Assembly (NCBI RefSeq): GCF_003814515.1
Contig: NZ_RKQJ01000001.1
Location: 806,001-870,000, forward strand
Source: Salinicoccus roseus
Lineage (GTDB): Bacteria; Bacillota; Bacilli; Staphylococcales; Salinicoccaceae
Length of the DNA: 64,000 nt
Reading direction: 5' to 3'
In this document: piece by piece, positions 46,872 through 54,950 of the stretch
Layout of the letters: each line of letters starts with the position of its first letter
Numbering within the stretch: the first letter of the stretch is position 1
The notes under the pieces: generated by a model
The model's database searches: none
Seen by the model: the letters and a program-made list of their open reading frames with translations, nothing else
Told to the model about the DNA's origin: nothing
Made by a program: the position numbers and the translations under genes

Positions 46872-48173
46872 ATGTCAGAACGGCAAGCGAAGCAGACAGT
46901 CTATGTCGACCAGTTCACCAATGGAATCCTCGATCCAGGCGATGAGATGCGGTATACCGTCAAAGATGGCGGTCATATCGTCGCCAACACGGCCCCCGGC
47001 TGCTGGGGCCCGATGATCACTCCTGAACTTAAAGGCGGTCATGAAGTGACGAAACCGGTATTCGTCGAGGGCGCAGAAGTCGGTGATGCCATAGCAATCC
47101 ACATTAACTCCATACGTGTAACTTCGATGGCTACGGCTTCCGGCAACGATAAGCCTATGGAAGGGAGATTCACAGGTGATCCATTCGTCGCCGGCATCTG
47201 CCCGAACTGTGGTGCTAAGAACCCTCGCTCAAGGATCGAAGGCATCGGCCAGGGGGCAGTCAGGTGTGTGGAATGCGGGGAAGACGTCACCCCCTTCACC
47301 TTCACCAATGCGTATACGATGGCTTTCGATGAAAAACGGACGCTCGGCCTGACATTGGGCCAGGAAGGGGCGGAAAAGATTGCGCATGAAGCGAAACGCT
47401 ACATGTCGACGCCGGAAAACTCCATACAGAATCCAGTCGTCACCTTTGCGCCCCACGATATCGTCGGCGCCCTGGCACGTGTCGTTCCATTCCTGGGGCA
47501 GTTGGGTACAACTCCTGCGAGGCCTTTCCCGGATTCCCACAACGCCGGGGACTTCGGCCAGTTCCTGATTGATGCGCCCCATGAATACGGCATTACGGAA
47601 GATCAGCTGGTCGACCGCACCGATGGCCATATGGACATCAACCGGGTCCGTGAAGGTGTGACGGTCATCTGCCCCGTCAAAGTTCAGGGGGGCGGCGTCT
47701 ATCTCGGAGATATGCACGCCATGCAGGGGAACGGTGAAATTGCAGGCCACACGACGGATGTATCAGGCATCGTCGACTTGAAGGTCGAGGTCATAAAGAA
47801 CCTCGTCATTGAAGGCCCCATCATCCTTCCTCTTGAGGAGGACCTGCCTGTACTCGCTAAACCATTTACCGCGAAGGAGATCGAGAGGGCGCAGGCTCTG
47901 GCAGCAGAGTGGCATATTGAAGAAATCGAGGAGACGTACCCGGTTTCTTTCGTCGGTACAGGCGCCGACCTGAATGGAGCGACGCTCAATGGCATGGAAC
48001 GCGCAGCCGCCCTCTTCAAGATTGATGTGCCGGAAGTCATGAACCGTGCGACCATTACAGGCTCCATCGATATCGGACGGAATCCTGGTGTCGTCACCGT
48101 CACGTTCCTCGCCCCGATGGACTATCTGAGTAAGGCAGGCATTCTGGATCAGGTTGAAGAAATGTACAGGTAG
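46872..48173 (+). CDS. Acetamidase/formamidase family protein
   Basis: 433 residues. Hydrolyses small amides to ammonia and a carboxylate. GHIVANTAPGCWGPM, FIDAPHEYGITEDQL and GDMHAMQGNGEIAGHTTDVS are family-type segments. A zinc-ribbon-like insert, CPNCGAKNPRSR then CVECGED, lies at about residues 113-143 and is not in the short canonical form I know. Start at ATG 46872, about 9 bases after AAAGGGG; the ATG at 46863 abuts it. Terminator follows. Confidence 0.9.
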   Translation: MSERQAKQTVYVDQFTNGILDPGDEMRYTVKDGGHIVANTAPGCWGPMITPELKGGHEVTKPVFVEGAEVGDAIAIHINSIRVTSMATASGNDKPMEGRFTGDPFVAGICPNCGAKNPRSRIEGIGQGAVRCVECGEDVTPFTFTNAYTMAFDEKRTLGLTLGQEGAEKIAHEAKRYMSTPENSIQNPVVTFAPHDIVGALARVVPFLGQLGTTPARPFPDSHNAGDFGQFLIDAPHEYGITEDQLVDRTDGHMDINRVREGVTVICPVKVQGGGVYLGDMHAMQGNGEIAGHTTDVSGIVDLKVEVIKNLVIEGPIILPLEEDLPVLAKPFTAKEIERAQALAAEWHIEEIEETYPVSFVGTGADLNGATLNGMERAAALFKIDVPEVMNRATITGSIDIGRNPGVVTVTFLAPMDYLSKAGILDQVEEMYR

Positions 48174-48182
48174 CACACAGAA

Positions 48183-48211
48183 AAAACGCCTTCCCTCGTG
48201 GAAGGCGTTTT
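48183..48211. terminator. Bidirectional intrinsic terminator
   Basis: AAAACGCCTTCC and GGAAGGCGTTTT form a 12-bp stem around CTCGT, between convergent genes. Confidence 0.93.
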
Positions 48212-48212
48212 G

Positions 48213-48581
48213 CTATTTCAGTACCGCTTCAGCGATGAGCCGGTCAAATTTGCGTATATCCACTTTCTTGCCGAGGTTGATTTTGATGTGTCCCACCTTC
48301 GTCCACAGTTCCACTTCTGCATTCACATCGAACATGCCTGCCGCATTCTCCGTCGACCACATGTCGATGGAACTGTACGGGAGGGAATACATTTCCACCT
48401 TCTTGCCCGTCATGCCCTGGGCATCACGGATGATCATACGTTTGTCGGTGAAGATTGCTGCGTCCCTCAACGTCTTATATGCAGCAATCGGACGTTCGTC
48501 CCCTATCAGAATATCATCGATGTCATTTGGGATATCCGTCTCGAACTGTAGCGTCCATGCAAGTATATTTGCCGTCTCCAT
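48213..48581 (-). CDS. Bacterial PH-domain protein
   Basis: 122 residues, a single PH-like barrel with a C-terminal helix (FDRLIAEAVLK). The segment AAIFTDKRMIIRDAQGMTGKK followed by SLPYSSIDMW is typical of the bPH family (formerly DUF1696). Function unknown. Start at 48581, 6 bases after GGAGG. Confidence 0.85.
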   Translation of the reverse strand: METANILAWTLQFETDIPNDIDDILIGDERPIAAYKTLRDAAIFTDKRMIIRDAQGMTGKKVEMYSLPYSSIDMWSTENAAGMFDVNAEVELWTKVGHIKINLGKKVDIRKFDRLIAEAVLK

Positions 48582-48661
48582 AATCCGCCTCCATTCATAT
48601 TGTATATTTCCAGTATAATACAAATACTTGATGCTTGTCTCGTTCCAGCAGAGCAGTTAGA

Positions 48662-48866
48662 CCTCCAATTGTCATTGGTGGAAACTACGAGTGACAATTA
48701 GCCCTCCAACTGTCATTGGCGGAAACCACGAGTGACAATTAGCCCTCCAACTGTCATTGGCGGAAACCACGAGTGACAGTTAGCCCTCCAATTGTCATTG
48801 GCGGAAACCACGAGTGACAATTAGCCCTCCAATTGTCATTGGCGGAAACTACGAGTGACAATTAGC
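48662..48866. repeat. 41-bp palindromic repeat array, locus D (five tandem units)
   Basis: Units start at 48662, 48703, 48744, 48785 and 48826, an exact 41-bp period with few substitutions. Unit: CCTCCAATTGTCATTGG, then CGGAAACCA, then CGAGTGACAATTAGC. The arms AATTGTCA and TGACAATT are inverted copies. It fills most of the gap between the PH-domain gene and the gltS-like gene, both leftward. Confidence 0.97.
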
Positions 48867-48890
48867 CCACTTCCCTCTCTTTTCCATCAT

Positions 48891-48922
48891 AAAAGCCCGC
48901 CCCTCATCGGGAGCGGGCCTTC
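48891..48922 (-). terminator. Intrinsic terminator of the gltS-like gene
   Basis: On the minus strand AAGGCCCGCTCCC and GGGGCGGGCTTTT form a GC-rich stem with one mismatch around GATGA, ending in T. Confidence 0.85.
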
Positions 48923-48933
48923 TAATTCTACAT

Positions 48934-50271
48934 CTATGCATTCCTCTTTAAATGGAGCCATCCTCTTGTATACGAGAAGATGATGATGGCAATGCTCAAG
49001 GCGATTGTGATCACCGTGAACAGCCAATGCTGGCCGTTCAAAATGAAGAGCGGCGCGAAAGTGATCAGCGCAATTTCAACAGGTGCGATCGGGATATAGG
49101 CAAGCCCGTAATCTTCGAGTGTGCCACTTTCGAGCTTCGGATCGACGATGCGGAGCAGGGCGATGCCCATTGCGACGGCGCCTGTAATCCAGCCGAATGT
49201 GAATATCCCTTTTTCAAACCATTGCTCCTGAAAATAATACTGGGAGACGAACCGGTAGAAAGTGTATGTGAACAGGATGCCGAACGCCATCAATATGAGG
49301 AACGGCACCAGGTTCTGGGCGACGACCGTCAAGTTGATGGAGGCGATGCCGAATGCCACGAGGACATCGGTCGCACTGCCGCTCACCTTAGCCATCACAC
49401 TCTTATCGATGTATTTGTCCATGTCGGCTGCCTGCAGCAGCAGGCTCAAGGCCAATCCGACGAGGAAAGCGAGGGAGAATGCAGGTATGGCGAGCCCTTC
49501 ATATAGAGATTCTCCGAACTGGCTCAAGTAGTAGCCGATCATCGTGACGAAGACGACGAGTGCCATATGGAAGACGAGCGGATCGATGGAGATCGCGGAT
49601 ACTGTATCCTTTCCGCCCCACTCACGTTTGTTTTCCGGGATGAGGCCGGTCCTCAGTTCCTCCGGCAACTCATCGAATCTTGAAATGTAGTTCGCATAGC
49701 CTTCGTTCGCACTCTTCCTGATCAGGGCCAGACCGACCCCGATGGCCAGTATGGCACCGAGCGTTGCAGATGTCATCGCAAGGGAAGTGGCTTCTTCCCA
49801 GCCCTGCTGGGCAAATGCATCCCCGAGTGCAGCGGCGGTGCCATGTCCGCCGACGAATCCGGCGGCAAGGATGAGGCCGAAGCCTGTGTGCACATCAAAT
49901 GCCGGTACGAGTAACACCAGTGCAAACAGCAGTCCGAGCCCCCACATCAGGAGCATCGCAATCTGTGAATAGGACCACAGTCCGCCGACCTTATTGATCA
50001 TCTTCCTGATGTTGAAACGTCCCGTAGTGAGCGGAATCGCAGCGAACACGATTGCAATCAGGACACCGGGATAATCTCCGATGAACGCTGAAAACGGCAG
50101 CCAGCCGAGCATGTTCGGCCCAAGAATCAGACCGAGTATGCCGGCGATGATGCTTGCCGGCATGAATGAACGCTGCAGCAGGCCGATGCGCGCACGCAGG
50201 AACATCCCGACGAGCAGCAGCATCGCAATGAGACCGAGATCGGTCACAAGATTCCATATTGTAAATTCCAT
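48934..50271 (-). CDS. GltS-like sodium/glutamate symporter
   Basis: 445 residues, 11-12 hydrophobic segments in two inverted halves. AAGFVGGHGTAAALGDAF and the corresponding TFGWITGAVAMGIALL in the second half are the re-entrant-loop motifs of the ESS (GltS) family. Probably glutamate:Na+ symport, but the substrate is unproven. A cre-like sequence lies upstream. Confidence 0.88.
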   Translation of the reverse strand: MEFTIWNLVTDLGLIAMLLLVGMFLRARIGLLQRSFMPASIIAGILGLILGPNMLGWLPFSAFIGDYPGVLIAIVFAAIPLTTGRFNIRKMINKVGGLWSYSQIAMLLMWGLGLLFALVLLVPAFDVHTGFGLILAAGFVGGHGTAAALGDAFAQQGWEEATSLAMTSATLGAILAIGVGLALIRKSANEGYANYISRFDELPEELRTGLIPENKREWGGKDTVSAISIDPLVFHMALVVFVTMIGYYLSQFGESLYEGLAIPAFSLAFLVGLALSLLLQAADMDKYIDKSVMAKVSGSATDVLVAFGIASINLTVVAQNLVPFLILMAFGILFTYTFYRFVSQYYFQEQWFEKGIFTFGWITGAVAMGIALLRIVDPKLESGTLEDYGLAYIPIAPVEIALITFAPLFILNGQHWLFTVITIALSIAIIIFSYTRGWLHLKRNA

Positions 50272-50328
50272 GATGCAACACCTCTTTCTAAAGTCAACTA
50301 AGCTAATATAGCATAAAGATCGTTGACG

Positions 50329-50343
50329 ATGAAAGCGATTAAG
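50329..50343 (+). promoter_or_regulatory. Weak cre-like site upstream of the gltS-like gene
   Basis: ATGAAAGCGATTAAG matches the cre consensus at 13 of 15 positions; 58 bases upstream of the start codon. Confidence 0.3.
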
Positions 50344-50366
50344 AGAGGCACTTTTACAATATCATA

Positions 50367-51350
50367 TCAGGGCTGCTGCAGATAAATTCCGGCAAGCCGT
50401 TCGAATGAACGCTGCTTCTCCTTCCAGTCGTGGAGATTGCACAGGATGAGCCAATCGTCGCATCCATAAAGCTCCCGGTAGTGGTCGAGCTCCCTTTTGA
50501 CTGTCTCCGGCCCGCCGATGATCATGCGCCGGCGGTTCTCCGCCACTTTTTCACCTTCCTTGCCACTCAGCGTTTCATACTTCTTCTGTGCCGCCTCCGG
50601 CGTCGGAACCTGACTGTCGAGCCCCTTCTCCACGTTCAGGAGCCAGATGTCCTGTTCCTTTGCGAGCGTCTCTGCATGGGCATCATCCTCACCGCACACT
50701 ACGAAGACACATGCACGGGCGACAGGCTTTTCCATGAACCCCGGTTCGAATGCGTCATGGTAGGCCCGGAATGCCTCCACGCCGCGGTCCGGGCGGATGA
50801 AGTGGCCGAATACATAGCCGATGCCGAGTATGCCTGCAAGTACAGCACTGTTCTCTCCAAGGCCGAGCGAAAAGAGCTTCGGGCGTCCAGTGGTACGTGG
50901 CGCGGCCCGAACCTTCGCACTGCCGTCCAGGTGCTGGATCAGATCCTTCAATTTATCCGGATATTCGGCCATCTGGTTCGGCTTGCCGTCAGCCAGCAGC
51001 CTGCGGAGGAACTCCCCGCCGCCGGGCGAACGCCCGACACCCGCTTCAATGCGGCCGGGAAAGAGCGACTCGAGCTGTGTGACCTGTGAAGCGACCTTGA
51101 ACGGGCTGTACTGCGGCAGCAGGATGCCCCCGCTGCCCACTTTGAGCCTGCTGGTCCGGGAAGCCACTGCCGCCATCATAATCTCCGGCGCGCTCGATAC
51201 CATGCCGCGCGTAGCATGGTGCTCTGCAAACCAGTAGCGTTCATATCCAAGGTCCTCCGCCTTCTGTGCCATTTCAATCGTATGTGATGCCGTCTCTTCA
51301 GCCGTCTTGCCCTTCGGCTGCGGCATTTGATCCAGGATGCCCAATTTCAT
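50367..51350 (-). CDS. LLM-class flavin-dependent oxidoreductase (MsnO8-like)
   Basis: 327 residues, luciferase-like TIM barrel binding reduced flavin. LGILDQMPQPKGKTAEET at the start, ERYWFAEHHATRGMVSSAPE and GVGRSPGGGEFLRR are typical of the small single-protein branch. Substrate unknown. AAAGGA is 9 bases before the ATG. It is 35 bases upstream of the SLC13 gene's stop and reads in the same direction, so both may share a transcript. Confidence 0.92.
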   Translation of the reverse strand: MKLGILDQMPQPKGKTAEETASHTIEMAQKAEDLGYERYWFAEHHATRGMVSSAPEIMMAAVASRTSRLKVGSGGILLPQYSPFKVASQVTQLESLFPGRIEAGVGRSPGGGEFLRRLLADGKPNQMAEYPDKLKDLIQHLDGSAKVRAAPRTTGRPKLFSLGLGENSAVLAGILGIGYVFGHFIRPDRGVEAFRAYHDAFEPGFMEKPVARACVFVVCGEDDAHAETLAKEQDIWLLNVEKGLDSQVPTPEAAQKKYETLSGKEGEKVAENRRRMIIGGPETVKRELDHYRELYGCDDWLILCNLHDWKEKQRSFERLAGIYLQQP

Positions 51351-51385
51351 CTTCTTCTATCCTTTCTTTCTCCGTGTACTTTATT

Positions 51386-53164
51386 CTAGAACCATACGGT
51401 ATAGATGATCAGTGTGGAAATCACCATCGTCATCAATGACAGCGGGGCGCCCACTTTGATGTAGTCTGTAAACTTGTACCCGCCCGGCCCATAGACGATC
51501 AGGTTCGTCTGGTAGCCGATTGGTGTGATGAAGCTTGCGGAAGCCGCGATGGCGATGGTGACCGTTAGGCCCATGTAGTCCATGTCCATCTGTGTGGCCA
51601 TCTCCATCGCAATCGGGAACATCAGTACGGCTGCACCGGTGTTGGTGATCAGTTCAGTGAAGATGTTCGTCATGATGTAGAGGATCGCGATGACGCCGAT
51701 GACACCGAGCGGCCTTGCGATCATCAGCATATTTTCAGCAAGGAACTGGGCGAGGCCCGATTCCATCATCGCCGCCCCCACGCCGAATGCACTGGCGATG
51801 AGCAGGATGACGTTGAACTGGATGTAGCTCAGCATCTCGTCGGCATCTATGAATTTGAAGAGCATGAGTAGGATGACCGCTATCAGCATCGCTTCGAACA
51901 TCGACAGGAATCCGAGTGTGACCGATGAAATCATGACGAGCAGCAGCGCGAGTCCTGCCCAGCCTTTGGCGCTGCTCTGATTCAGCGGTTCCGGCGGCGA
52001 CAGCGAAGTGACGACATAGAAGTCGATGGAATGCATATGCATCTCCATGAAGTCATTGCCGGCGAGCAGCAGTATCGTATCCCCCGGCTTGAGCATGATT
52101 TCGCCGACGCGGCCCTTGATCCGTTCATTATTGCGGTGCACAGCAATGACGCCGGCGTTGTACTTGGAACGGAAATGAGCCGATTTCACCGACTTCCCCA
52201 CCAGGCCGGACTGGTGGGAGATGACTGCCTCGATCAGCTCGAACTTGTCATCCTTCAGACTGTCGAGTGTCTGGTCAGTACCTGTCTTCAGGGTGATGCC
52301 CTTCTGCTTCTGCACGGATGCGATCGTATTGAGCGTTCCCGAGAACAGCAGGTGGTCACCTTCTTCTATGATGGTGTTCGGTGTCACGGGGAAGATGCGG
52401 GTGTCGTTGCGGATGATCTCGATGATGTATATGCCCTTCAATGAGTTGTTCACCGCATCGACGATCCTGCCATTGATGTGTTCATAACCCTTTTCGATCA
52501 CCGCCTCCGCCAGAAACTCCTTCACTTCTTTGCGTATCTGCTCCTTGGCGCCGAGCGTGTCCGGCAGCAGGCGGTAGCCAAGGGTGAAAATATAGATCAG
52601 GCCGGCGACCGCAATCGGCAGACCGACGACTGAAAGCTGGAAGAAGCCGAAGCCTTCCCGCCCGGACTGGATCAACAACCCGTGCACCACCAGGTTCGTC
52701 GATGTGCCGATCAGTGTGATGGTGCCCCCGAGAATCGTCACATAGGACAGCGGGATCAGGAATTTCGATGGTGCGATCCCATTCTGCTGGCACCAGTTCT
52801 TCAGGATCGGTGTGAGCGTCACTACAATCGGCGTATTATTGAGGAAACCGGAAAATAGTGAAATCGGGGCGAGGAGCTTGATCATCGACCGCTTCGTCCC
52901 CCTATGGTCACTGAGCAGACGGTCGATGTAGTTTTCTATGATTCCATGCTTCTGTATGGCACCCGCAACGATGAAGAGCAGCAGGACGGTGAGCATCCCT
53001 TCATTGGAGAAGCCGCTCAATGCCTGTTCCGTTGAAATGATGCCTGTCAGCAGGAAAACCACGAGAAAGAAGAATACGATCAGGTCGGCCCGGGCGGCTT
53101 CAAACAGCAGACCAAGCAGCATCAGCACTATCATCAGGGCAACAAAAATCATTTCAGCTGTCAT
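51386..53164 (-). CDS. SLC13-family permease with two TrkA-C domains
   Basis: 592 residues: six N-terminal hydrophobic segments, a cytosolic region with two TrkA_C-type domains (about residues 205-375, the first marked KGIYIIEIIRNDTRIFPVTP), and six more segments. This is the architecture of putative sulfate/cation or dicarboxylate permeases in the DASS group. ITNTGAAVLMFPIA is the late Asn-Thr motif. Start at ATG 53164 after GGGGGA; the TTG at 53170 overlaps that site. Confidence 0.92.
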   Translation of the reverse strand: MTAEMIFVALMIVLMLLGLLFEAARADLIVFFFLVVFLLTGIISTEQALSGFSNEGMLTVLLLFIVAGAIQKHGIIENYIDRLLSDHRGTKRSMIKLLAPISLFSGFLNNTPIVVTLTPILKNWCQQNGIAPSKFLIPLSYVTILGGTITLIGTSTNLVVHGLLIQSGREGFGFFQLSVVGLPIAVAGLIYIFTLGYRLLPDTLGAKEQIRKEVKEFLAEAVIEKGYEHINGRIVDAVNNSLKGIYIIEIIRNDTRIFPVTPNTIIEEGDHLLFSGTLNTIASVQKQKGITLKTGTDQTLDSLKDDKFELIEAVISHQSGLVGKSVKSAHFRSKYNAGVIAVHRNNERIKGRVGEIMLKPGDTILLLAGNDFMEMHMHSIDFYVVTSLSPPEPLNQSSAKGWAGLALLLVMISSVTLGFLSMFEAMLIAVILLMLFKFIDADEMLSYIQFNVILLIASAFGVGAAMMESGLAQFLAENMLMIARPLGVIGVIAILYIMTNIFTELITNTGAAVLMFPIAMEMATQMDMDYMGLTVTIAIAASASFITPIGYQTNLIVYGPGGYKFTDYIKVGAPLSLMTMVISTLIIYTVWF

Positions 53165-53279
53165 CGGCAATCCCCCATTTCATACGGATGAGTAGTTAGA
53201 ATATATCATAGCATAATCACATGTCCCGATAAGATGGATTTGTTTGAATATAACAGACAGGCAGCTGTTTTTTTATAAT

Positions 53280-53294
53280 ATGAAAACGTTTTAA
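53280..53294 (+). promoter_or_regulatory. cre-like site between divergent genes
   Basis: ATGAAAACGTTTTAA matches the cre consensus at 14 of 15 positions (last C is A), adjoining a TATAAT at 53274-53279. Confidence 0.4.
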
Positions 53295-53404
53295 TTGTAA
53301 AAGTTCACTTCAGGATGATTAACTGTTCCAAAAACGGATATGTAACACTATCAATGCATTGAAGAAAATTCATGGGATACTCATACAAAGAGGAGGAAAG
53401 GACA

Positions 53405-53620
53405 ATGGAAAAGTACGCAAGTGAGCAGATTAAAGACATGCTTGCGGAAAAGCAGAGTAAAGGCGATCTGAAGCGCAGCGAGGATTGCATGCACAAAGAT
53501 ATCGTCAAATGTTTCCTTGAGGGGAAGGCACATAAATACGTATGCATGGAATGCGGCTTTGCCGACAGCAGCAGGGCAGCCTTCTTCTCCTATCCGCAAT
53601 CAGACCAGGAAATGGGATAA
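53405..53620 (+). CDS. Small Cys/His-containing hypothetical protein
   Basis: 71 residues. The helical N-terminal half is followed by CMHKDIVKCFLEGKAHKYVC and then MECGF: four Cys and two His, which suggests a small metal-binding or redox module. No family recognised. GGAGG precedes the ATG by 8 bases. An inverted repeat CGCGAGC / GCTCGCG lies after the stop without a T-tail. Confidence 0.7.
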   Translation: MEKYASEQIKDMLAEKQSKGDLKRSEDCMHKDIVKCFLEGKAHKYVCMECGFADSSRAAFFSYPQSDQEMG

Positions 53621-53702
53621 TCTCAGATCGCGAGCCGAATCAATGGAGCTCGCGGCCGGGATTACATATAATATAGATATCATCCCATAAAGGAGCAATC
53701 GT

Positions 53703-54176
53703 ATGAGTATCTATGATATAGAAGTCAAGAAGGCGAACGGAGAAACCTATTCACTCGACAAGTACAAAGGACGGCCCATGCTGATCGCGAACACGGCAAG
53801 CCAGTGCGGACTGCGCGGACAGTACGATGACTTGGAAGCCCTCCATCAGGAATATAAGAATCAGGATCTCGTGGTCCTCGGCTTCCCATCCAACCAGTTC
53901 AACAACCAGGAGCCGGGATCGGGGCAGGATGCAGAAGAGGCATGCCGCATCAACCACGGCGTCACCTTCGACATCCATGACATCATCGACGTCAACGGAG
54001 AAAACGCCCACCCACTTTTCAAGCATTTGAGAAAAGAGGCGGATGGCCTGATGGGCGACAAGATCAAATGGAACTTCACAAAATTCCTTGTCGACCGTGA
54101 CGGCAACGTCATCTCCCGTGTAGCACCGACGACATCCCCGCTCAAAATGAAGAAAGACATCGAAAAGGTACTCTGA
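53703..54176 (+). CDS. Glutathione peroxidase family protein (thiol peroxidase)
   Basis: 157 residues, the Cys-type GPx of Firmicutes (BsaA-like). Catalytic Cys35 in NTASQCGLRGQ, then the FPSNQF Gln and the IKWNFTKF Trp-Asn of the catalytic tetrad are all present. Bacilli lack glutathione, so reduction probably goes through thioredoxin or bacillithiol-type donors; lipid or organic hydroperoxides are the likely substrates. AAGGAG precedes the ATG. Terminator follows. Confidence 0.95.
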   Translation: MSIYDIEVKKANGETYSLDKYKGRPMLIANTASQCGLRGQYDDLEALHQEYKNQDLVVLGFPSNQFNNQEPGSGQDAEEACRINHGVTFDIHDIIDVNGENAHPLFKHLRKEADGLMGDKIKWNFTKFLVDRDGNVISRVAPTTSPLKMKKDIEKVL

Positions 54177-54183
54177 CATGATA

Positions 54184-54220
54184 GTGAGCACGGATCATCA
54201 CATCCGTGCCCACTCTTTTT
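54184..54220 (+). terminator. Intrinsic terminator of the glutathione peroxidase gene
   Basis: GTGAGCACGGAT and ATCCGTGCCCAC form a 12-bp stem (one mismatch) around CATCAC, followed by TCTTTTT. Confidence 0.88.
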
Positions 54221-54247
54221 ATGTCTACATATGAAAGGAAGACTCCC

Positions 54248-54841
54248 ATGTCCCAAGGCGAACGCACCCTCCAGTCACGATACGGCACGAAAAGACGTGC
54301 CGATGCATTCTACACGAACCAGATGATCGATCACCTGAATCCTGATATGGCGCAGTTCATTTCAGACCAGGAAATGGTCTTCATCTCGACGGCCGATGCC
54401 AAAGGCAACTGCGACAATTCACTCCGAGCCGGCGACCCTGGGTTTATGAGGGTACTCGATGCATACACCCTCCTCTACCCCGAATACCGCGGCAACGGCG
54501 TCATGGCAAGTCTCGGCAACATCTCCGAGAACCCCCACATCGGACTGATGTTCATCGACTTCTTCACCCACCATATCGGTCTGCACGTAAACGGCAGTGC
54601 CGCAATCATCGAAAATGAAGACCTCCCCGCCATCGGGCTCGATGCCGACGAAATCAAGCAGATGCATGCAGAAGAGCATGGGCGTGCCGAGCGCTGGGTG
54701 AAGATCAGTGTGGACGAAGCCTACATCCATTGCTCCAAGCATATCCCCCGCCTGGTGAAGAAATCCGATGTCACCGACTGGGGCACTGATGACGAGAAGA
54801 AGAAGGGCGGCGACTTCTTCAATGTGAAAGGCCGGAAATAG
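54248..54841 (+). CDS. Pyridoxamine 5'-phosphate oxidase-like flavin protein
   Basis: 197 residues, split-barrel FMN-binding fold. FISTADAKGNCDNSLRAGDP and YRGNGVMASLGNISENPHIG are typical of the PNPOx-like clan (FMN or F420 type). Specific reaction not inferable; the N-terminus is truncated relative to true PdxH. Start at 54248, 7 bases after AAAGGAAG. Confidence 0.85.
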   Translation: MSQGERTLQSRYGTKRRADAFYTNQMIDHLNPDMAQFISDQEMVFISTADAKGNCDNSLRAGDPGFMRVLDAYTLLYPEYRGNGVMASLGNISENPHIGLMFIDFFTHHIGLHVNGSAAIIENEDLPAIGLDADEIKQMHAEEHGRAERWVKISVDEAYIHCSKHIPRLVKKSDVTDWGTDDEKKKGGDFFNVKGRK

Positions 54842-54855
54842 AAGCTTTCCCAGAG

Positions 54856-54873
54856 TGTCCAACTGTCACTGAG
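54856..54873. repeat. 41-bp palindromic repeat, locus E (left arm only)
   Basis: GTCCAACTGTCACTGAGC resembles the left arm of the 41-bp family; the right arm is not recognisable. Between convergent genes. Confidence 0.5.
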
Positions 54874-54907
54874 CATCCCACTCAACAACCATTAACCTAC
54901 AAAACCA

Positions 54908-54940
54908 CAAAAAGCGTATTCCCGCGGGGAATACGCTTTT
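54908..54940. terminator. Bidirectional intrinsic terminator
   Basis: AAAAGCGTATTCCC and GGGGAATACGCTTTT form a 14-bp stem around GC, between convergent genes. Confidence 0.92.
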
Positions 54941-54950
54941 CTTCATATCA

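Noticed and set aside
48662-48866. CRISPR array
   Set aside because: The repeats are contiguous with no unique spacers, the unit is palindromic throughout, and no cas genes are present in the window.
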